From the NCBI GenBank assembly GCA_949825025.1, contig OX463779.1:46865284-46929283 (forward strand): 64,000 nt of DNA, in the 5' to 3' direction. The notes under the pieces are model-generated. The model was given only the letters and a program-made list of their open reading frames with translations, had not been told where the DNA came from and made no database searches. This stretch comes from Siphlonurus alternatus. Taxonomy: Eukaryota > Arthropoda > Insecta > Ephemeroptera > Siphlonuridae. Below, piece after piece: positions 57,945 to 64,000 of this stretch; the first letter of the stretch is position 1; every line of letters begins with the position of its first letter. Both the position numbers and the translations under genes were made by a program.

Positions 57945-60900
57945 TATTAACATAATATTATTGAATATCATTCGATGAAAGTGCCCAAATCAGTGCCTCA
58001 TCTACTTTTTTTCTAAAATTTCTTGAATCTATTCTCTTGTACTATTTTATTTATATCCTGCTGCACTTATAGCTACTTGTTAATTAAAGCAAGCTAAACG
58101 ATCATTGGAGATTATTATAATGACAGGATTAAGAATTTTAGTGACGCGTGCTTTAGAAACAGAGTCGAGATGGCGAGAAAATTAGTGTCGTTAAAGACGT
58201 CTAATTTTACAGCTTATAAAACAGATTGATGGTCCACATTATCACATCGAGGATGCATGTGGAACAATCTTACAAATGTTAATTTCTGGTTGTAACATAA
58301 TTGTGTTACTTTTAAAAATATTTGTTAAAGTTACAAAAATTAATTAATAAAATAATCATCAAATCGACGTTTGATCAGAATTGGAGTTTTAATTCATTTG
58401 AAGATTTAGAAGTTTTGCTCATGTCTGCAGCCCGGACAAAATTTGTCAGAAGTGATATTAAGTCTTTTCGTAAATATACACCATCAGAAATAATATTATT
58501 GATGATCCTTATGTTCCAATATATACATTAGAAGGTTCATCAATAATAATTTATTATTTCTGATTGTTTATCTACGAACACACCTAATATATATATATAT
58601 ATATTATCATATAATTGGACATTATTATAAGACAGGCATTAACTCGTGTAAAATTTTCTTGACGCCGAAATGATTTAATTTCCGTTCTAAGACGATGAAC
58701 AAAACAACTTTTGCGAGTCTTGAAAAAAAAATCAGTTGATATTCCATACAGATGGTAAGCAGACTGTAACTGCTCAGCACCACGGGGTTACAACATGGTG
58801 CAATTGCAGACACTCCGCCGGACGTGGTGGTGGTAACAATGAATTTTATTATAGCGACGTCGATATATTTGGAGTCAAATGACGTGGCACGAGAGAGAGA
58901 GAGAGAGAGAGATGCTGGAGGCGCGTGGTCATACAGCATGGGTCCCTCCTCTAATACCAAAAGCTTTATTTTCTCTTTCTCTGGTTTACAACAATCTTCC
59001 TTCACAACAAAAGCATTGCAACAATACATGCCTGTCTATCAAAACAACCTTCCTGCATTTTGCACAACCAAAAGGTTGGGGTGATATAGTTTTCTTGGTG
59101 CAACGAAAAAAAAAGTCAATGGGTGGGCCCTAAAAGTCACAATTTCATTCAAAGTTTTGAAGGCGTTAACCATAGAGAGCTATTGTTATGATATTTTAGC
59201 CTTCGATGTACTTGCATGCAGCATCACAAGTCTTTGTCCAAATTTTATTACTGTTTTATTAAAAGCTTGCCATGGGACAATTTTTCTTCAGGCTAATACT
59301 GACCTATTTTAAAAAGAAACAAATAAAATTGAGAGCTAGGGTACAAAACGTTGTAAAATATATGAATAGATTTTGTAGTATGACCTAAGGTATTCGTCAT
59401 ATTTTCTTATAAATCCCTCCTCATGTTCATTTTTCCTGTTATATGGTATGCACGAATAAAAATATACACACAAAGAAATTCAAAAACACTAAACTTGATG
59501 ATAAGAATAGTATTCTCATTTCAAAAATTTTCTTAATATTTTTAACAATAAGTAATATTTGCATATAATACCCTCTTTTTATTGTATATAGCATATACGG
59601 TAAATTAAATATATTATATGGTTCACATCAAACAACATATATATGAGAATGTTGTCTCTCTTATAGACTATTTTTATGCAAACGTGCATAACAAGTTTTT
59701 ATAAGATCCGTTAAGCTTGCATTGCTGGTTATTGTATATATCTAGATCGACTTCTTAGAGAGTCTAAAAAGGAACTATTATTAAAATAAGGGTGTACTTT
59801 TATAGTAATGCGTTACAGGTATATAATATATGAAAGAAGAAAGGGTGCATAAAAAGTTTTTGTGTCTTTCGCAGGGTAGGCCATGGAAACTGATGGTTTG
59901 ACAAAGAAATTAAACCGGTCGTAGGGTCAGTTTGCAAGCAAAGAAGGAGGGGGGAGAAGAGTGCAACATGCAGTTGCAGCTAAAGTCTTGCACAACTAAC
60001 TACCCCTTAGCGAATCTTTCTAGACAAAACAAGAAGTACTTTTTTTAAAAAACTACCCTCTTGTCAAGAAAGCTTATGACCAACAGGGTGTATAAACCCT
60101 ATGCCAGTTTAAAAATATTCAAATTAGAATCTTTCATATGATACTATTACTTGTATGCACAGTGGTGATGCAAGATAGAAAATATCGCCTTTCAAGAACA
60201 ATATAAACAATCTATACTGAACATGATCCTATACGTGGTCATTTCTGTGTGTGAATCTTTGTATATGATGTTTCTTAAAAGCAACATTTAAATACGCAGT
60301 TACCAAATAATATAACTAGTAGCAATAAATCATATTAAATGAATATAAAAATATACGTTTTTGTTATATTATATTTCTATACGATTTTTTATATTATTTG
60401 ATTAAATTTCAATGCAGATTTTTTTTTTTATAAATAAAAATTTACATTTAATTAAATATTACATAATATATAAAATGATTTTTTTTCCATTTATTGTAAT
60501 AATTCAAGCTGATAAAATTATAGACTGAAAAACCTTTTAATAGGCGTGGTGCATCATGGTATTATATAATTTAAAATGTCTTTCAGAAATCATGCGTTCT
60601 AGCATATATGATAGATATATATATATAACTGGCTGCAGGTTATTCTCTATATATATGCAGTCTTCATTTTTCTTGTCAGTTTTCTTTTAAGTAATTTATC
60701 ATGTGGAAATATAATTATATATAAAACTAAGGTTGTACCTTTAATACCAAAAATTTTTCATACGATTATTTTTACTCCTTTTTTTGACGATGAGCGATTG
60801 ATAAAAAAAAAATAAAAAAACATTAAAACAATGACATGAGAGGTTTGTATAATAATGAATGTGTTGCCATGGGCAGAATGTTCATTAATTAAAAGCTCCA

Positions 60901-63040
60901 AGTTAGGTTCGTGACGTAGATACAGAGATTGGCGTCGAGGCCCTCAAACATCCCCCAAGCTCTGGAAGTTGCCTCAAGGGGGTGGGTGGCTGCAATTTAC
61001 TCCCCCTTCGTTGTGAAGGAACCATCCAAAATTTTCATCCTTAACAATTTTAAGCAAGGGTTGCTTTTTTTTAAAAAAGTAAAATAAAAATGTCAATGAC
61101 CTTTATGGCATGGTATAGTGAACCCCCTTAGGCTAGGTTTCGCTTGATTTTTCGTACCTTTTTTAAAAAGAGACAACAACCACCTTCAACCCTTTTTTTT
61201 TTTTCACTTTTTATATTCTTCTTTTTCTAACTTATATGTACGTCTTATAAAAAAAGTTTTTTAGATCCTTCAATTCTTTTTTTCCTCTTTTTTTTTATTA
61301 TTATTTTATACCCCTTACAAGCCAAGCAGTATATAGCAGAGGGTAACAGCAGAGAGGGGTTGTAAGAGCTTTGGAGAGCAAGCAAGCAATATCGTTGGTG
61401 CCGTATAGTATAGAGGCCTAGTGACCCGGCATCACCAGCCCTTGAGATGCTGCTGTATATGTGCCTGACTGACATCCGTGCTGCATTCAGCAGTAGTAAG
61501 GGTTGGCTCATTAGGGAGGCGAAAGGGTCATTTCCCGATGAGAAAGCAAAGACAAGGGGCTGCAGCAGCAAGGGGTTGTAAGGAGGGTAAAAAAAAAAAA
61601 AACTAAAAATAAAAGAAGCATTGTTTGCGAATAAAGAGCACGTTGACAGATGACAGACTGTGGAGCGACGTATTATAAATTTTATACACAGCAACCAACC
61701 CTTCGTAGTAATGTATGGAGTGACACGAATTTAAAACCACCACTTAATTTCATCGTCCTGTAGAATAAGACTTAGTTGTTTGTTTTTATTGAGAAATATC
61801 ATTGAGATCATTTTAGACTGCAAAAATTTATATTTTTTTTATCAAACTGTATCAGAAATATTGAGAGTGACACTCTGTTTTTAAAAGCACTTTAAAAAAA
61901 ATTATTGGTTTGACAAATAGTTTTGTTAAGTGAAATCTTATTTTAGTAATAAAATTAGTGAAAATCATATAATGTTGATCAATAATATAATAATGTTAAT
62001 AATATTGTTTTTTTCTTCTCATGTGACTTTTTAAATATTGTTTAAATTTTTTTTTTTTTTTTTTTTTTTTTAGATTTAGTTATGACCTGAAACATTTTGT
62101 ATTATGTACAACCAGTAGTTCCAATAAATAATAATAATAAAAAAAATATATGTCATGTAAAAATTAATCGTTATGAACTTATGAATGATAAATGTTTTAA
62201 ATTATTTGATATTATATAGATGACTGCATGAGTTAAAGAATTATAAGTATTTTTTTTAATTACATATGCAGTATAAATTTCAATATAACAGCATGAATAT
62301 AAAATTGAAAGAAAGGAAACTCCCCTAAATGTAAAGGTATGGATTTTTATTTTAATGTAAATTCAAATCTTTATTCGCTTATATTTACACTCAGTGTGTC
62401 ATATCATTATAATACTACAGTCAATTAACCATTATACAATTAACAAATTAATGTTAAATAAAAACATCACAAAACACAAGTACATAAAAGTATAACATAA
62501 AAAAATAATCACATTTAAAAAATTGTAGTACAAAATAGAGGTATGATTACATAAATATATATCATGATAGTTTCATTATTCAATAAATCTTAGCACTTAA
62601 TTGCACTTGTACATGTACAATTTAGCTATACAATATATAATAGAAATTATCCAATATTTTTATTATAAAATTAAGTTTATTTTTAAGAAAAAATATAATA
62701 AATTTATGTTTATGTGCATGTAGCGTTATTTTAATTTATATGCAATTTTATTATTATAAATATTTTCTAAATTAATTGAGTGAATGAATTGCTCAGTAAT
62801 ATTTTTCATTTGCCCCATGGATTATTGTTTTAGGATTTTGACTATATAATGTAATATTACATGTAATGTTACATATTATTGTATTTATGTTCATAAGAGA
62901 AAATAAAATTAATTAAAAAGAAAAACTACGATAAAATAATCATATTCCCAATGAATTTCAATAAATATATTTTAAAAAACTTATGAAATATCCGTTCTTG
63001 TGTAAAGGTGTGTGTTTTTAATAACCCCATTTGGTGTCTA
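57945..63040. other. AT-rich intergenic sequence with an island at 61320-61600
   Basis: No gene supported. It contains a short (GA)n at 58890-58911, GC-richer patches at 58760-58960 and 59870-60010, the island at 61320-61600 (AGCAAGCAAGCAAT, AGCAGTAGTAAGG), and T runs at about 62048-62070. Confidence 0.45.
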
Positions 63041-63345
63041 TATCAGGATTGCGAGTGACTTTCCCAACAACAATCCTGTCTTGATTGGTGATGTCTGACT
63101 AAGCCAGACGGTGACCCGACGGTGCTCGTGGGTGTCGTCTGGGGGGGGGGGGGGGGTTGCGTCACCTCCATTGTCCGCGTGTTTACCTGCAGATGGGGGG
63201 GTGGCCGGGCGATTTTCCGTCTGCTCGGCCCACCGTTATCGCACCTCCAGCACCGAGTAAACATAGATAAAGTACGCCATGATGGCCGCCGCTAAAGCTG
63301 CTGCAGGCGTGAATGTGTCACCCCTCCTTCTATATTACAGCAAAC
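63041..63345 (-). promoter_or_regulatory. GC-rich island with minus-strand donor
   Basis: A CpG-rich block with a run of 15 or more G near 63140. On the minus strand CTGCAG|gtaaac forms a good donor (exon end 63187). GCCATGATGGCCGCC at about 63279 is PHO/YY1-like. A possible distal first exon or enhancer; no protein recognised. Confidence 0.3.
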
Positions 63346-63375
63346 AGCACGCTTAGATATGACAGCAAAATATAA

Positions 63376-63752
63376 AGGTGCTTTTCCATGGAGTGATGTC
63401 AAACGAGGCGAGAAAGGCGCACTTGCTTTAAAATTGTACATGGTAGCCATCTTGGTGAGAGACAGATGCGGATCTAGAACCAAATTTCAGAGGAGAGGGG
63501 GGCCTCTTTATAAGACTAATGTTAAACAAATTGGGAGTGGGGATAATGCCTATATTGCCCATGTTATATCTGAATTTTCGTGCGGCCCCCCCCCAGCCCC
63601 CTGAATCCGTGCCTGTATGGCGAAAGAAAACCGCTTCGCATGTGTCGGTGAGTGATTTTATCACCAACATGGCCGCCATATGATATTGAAGCAAGTGCGC
63701 CTTTCTCTCGATCGAATCCCCCCGCTCGACATCGCTCCATGGAAAAGCACCT
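63376..63752. mobile_element. MITE family G, copy 2, TAA target duplication, with nested family D element
   Basis: Ends AGGTGCTTTTCCATGGAG and TCCATGGAAAAGCACCT, with TAA at 63373-63375 and 63753-63755. The arms share AAGGCGCACTTGCTT and ACATGGCCGCCATAT with copy 1. The element at 63463-63615 is inserted in the left half. Confidence 0.87.
63463..63615. mobile_element. MITE family D, copy 2, nested in family G
   Basis: Ends CAGATGCGGATCTAG and CTGAATCCGTGCCTG. The interior AAATTGGGAGTGGGGATAAT matches 41088-41254. Approximate duplicated flanks (TTGGTGAGA at left, ATGGCGAAAGA at right) correspond to one stretch of the uninterrupted family G sequence. Confidence 0.72.
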
Positions 63753-63894
63753 TAACATCACCAAATATTATATTCTGAATGTTATTTTTTATGGCTTGGT
63801 TTGAGATAAAATACAATTTTGTAGGTGTTATTATTTCATGTGATATGTTATTTAGGATTTTGTGGATTTTAAATAATATTTTGCAATTTTTCAT

Positions 63895-64000
63895 GGTCTG
63901 TTCGTAAACCCTGCTTGGAGTACACAGTGTAATACACCATCTGCACCAGCTACACGGATGGGGTAGGGAGTGCAGTGCAAATGATGTCACGATTTGTGTT
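63895..64000 (+). repeat. dispersed repeat family E, copy 2 (cut by window end)
   Basis: GGTCTGTTCGTAAACCCTGC, GGATGGGGTAGGGAGTGCAG and CAAATGATGTCACGATTT in the same order as 28394-28502. The CRE octamer is mutated here (TGATGTCA). Confidence 0.65.

Noticed and set aside
61245..61694. A 149-codon minus-strand frame
   Set aside because: The translation is dominated by poly-Phe/Lys from T/A runs at both ends. The middle lies in a GC-richer island and shows no family signature.
1..64000. A novel multi-gene system (defence, biosynthetic or similar)
   Set aside because: Only three supportable protein genes are present, all of known families with unrelated roles. Nothing suggests a co-functioning cassette.

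Overview
This is nuclear DNA from an animal, most likely an arthropod. It is roughly two-thirds A+T by eye. It carries spliced genes with GT-AG introns, dense poly-A/poly-T tracts, microsatellites, and many short inverted-repeat (MITE-like) elements. The arthropod call rests on a BTB (Ttk-type) plus pipsqueak-HTH transcription factor, an architecture typical of arthropods. There are no bacterial, viral or organellar genes, and no CRISPR array, tRNA or rRNA that I could support. The species cannot be named. An intact-looking RIB43A ciliary gene argues weakly for a lineage that keeps motile cilia or flagellated sperm.

Gene-bearing part (1-24.5 kb). Three protein genes can be reconstructed exon by exon. 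(1) The last three coding exons of a RIB43A/RIBC2-like axonemal protein run on the plus strand and end at 1476. (2) A complete eight-exon histone deacetylase 11 gene lies on the minus strand (8896 down to 2157; 348 aa, all zinc and catalytic residues present), tail to tail with RIBC2. (3) A four-coding-exon BTB-Psq transcription factor lies on the minus strand (18274 down to 15546; 594 aa). It has a probable long 3' UTR down to about 10.1 kb and a non-coding first exon ending at 24131 in a CpG-rich promoter island. A second GC-rich island at 20.45-20.7 kb also ends in a minus-strand donor site and may be an alternative first exon.

Right part (24.5-64 kb). I find no supportable protein gene. 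This is an AT-rich desert lying 5' of the transcription-factor gene. It holds transposable elements and about a dozen isolated GC-rich islands of 150-800 bp. Some islands carry recognisable transcription-factor motifs (direct-repeat nuclear receptor sites, GATA, CRE, PHO/YY1) or good minus-strand splice donors. They look like candidate enhancers or distal promoters, but this is inference.

Mobile DNA. I distinguish at least eleven inverted-repeat families. Two copies of one family have TAA target duplications, as does a second family (PIF/Harbinger-like). One 2.1-kb non-autonomous element has a perfect 8-bp target duplication (hAT-like) and contains a 0.66-kb foldback element. A SINE-like, A-tailed family is present in four copies, one of which was hit by a 5'-truncated LINE. 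Several elements are nested, including one inserted in a copy of its own family.

The three genes do not form an obvious functional unit. They are a ciliary structural protein, a lysine deacylase and a developmental regulator that happen to be neighbours. I found no convincing undescribed enzymatic or defence system. The most notable signals are the layered MITE structures, the excess of perfect CRE octamers, and the GC islands around the transcription-factor locus.
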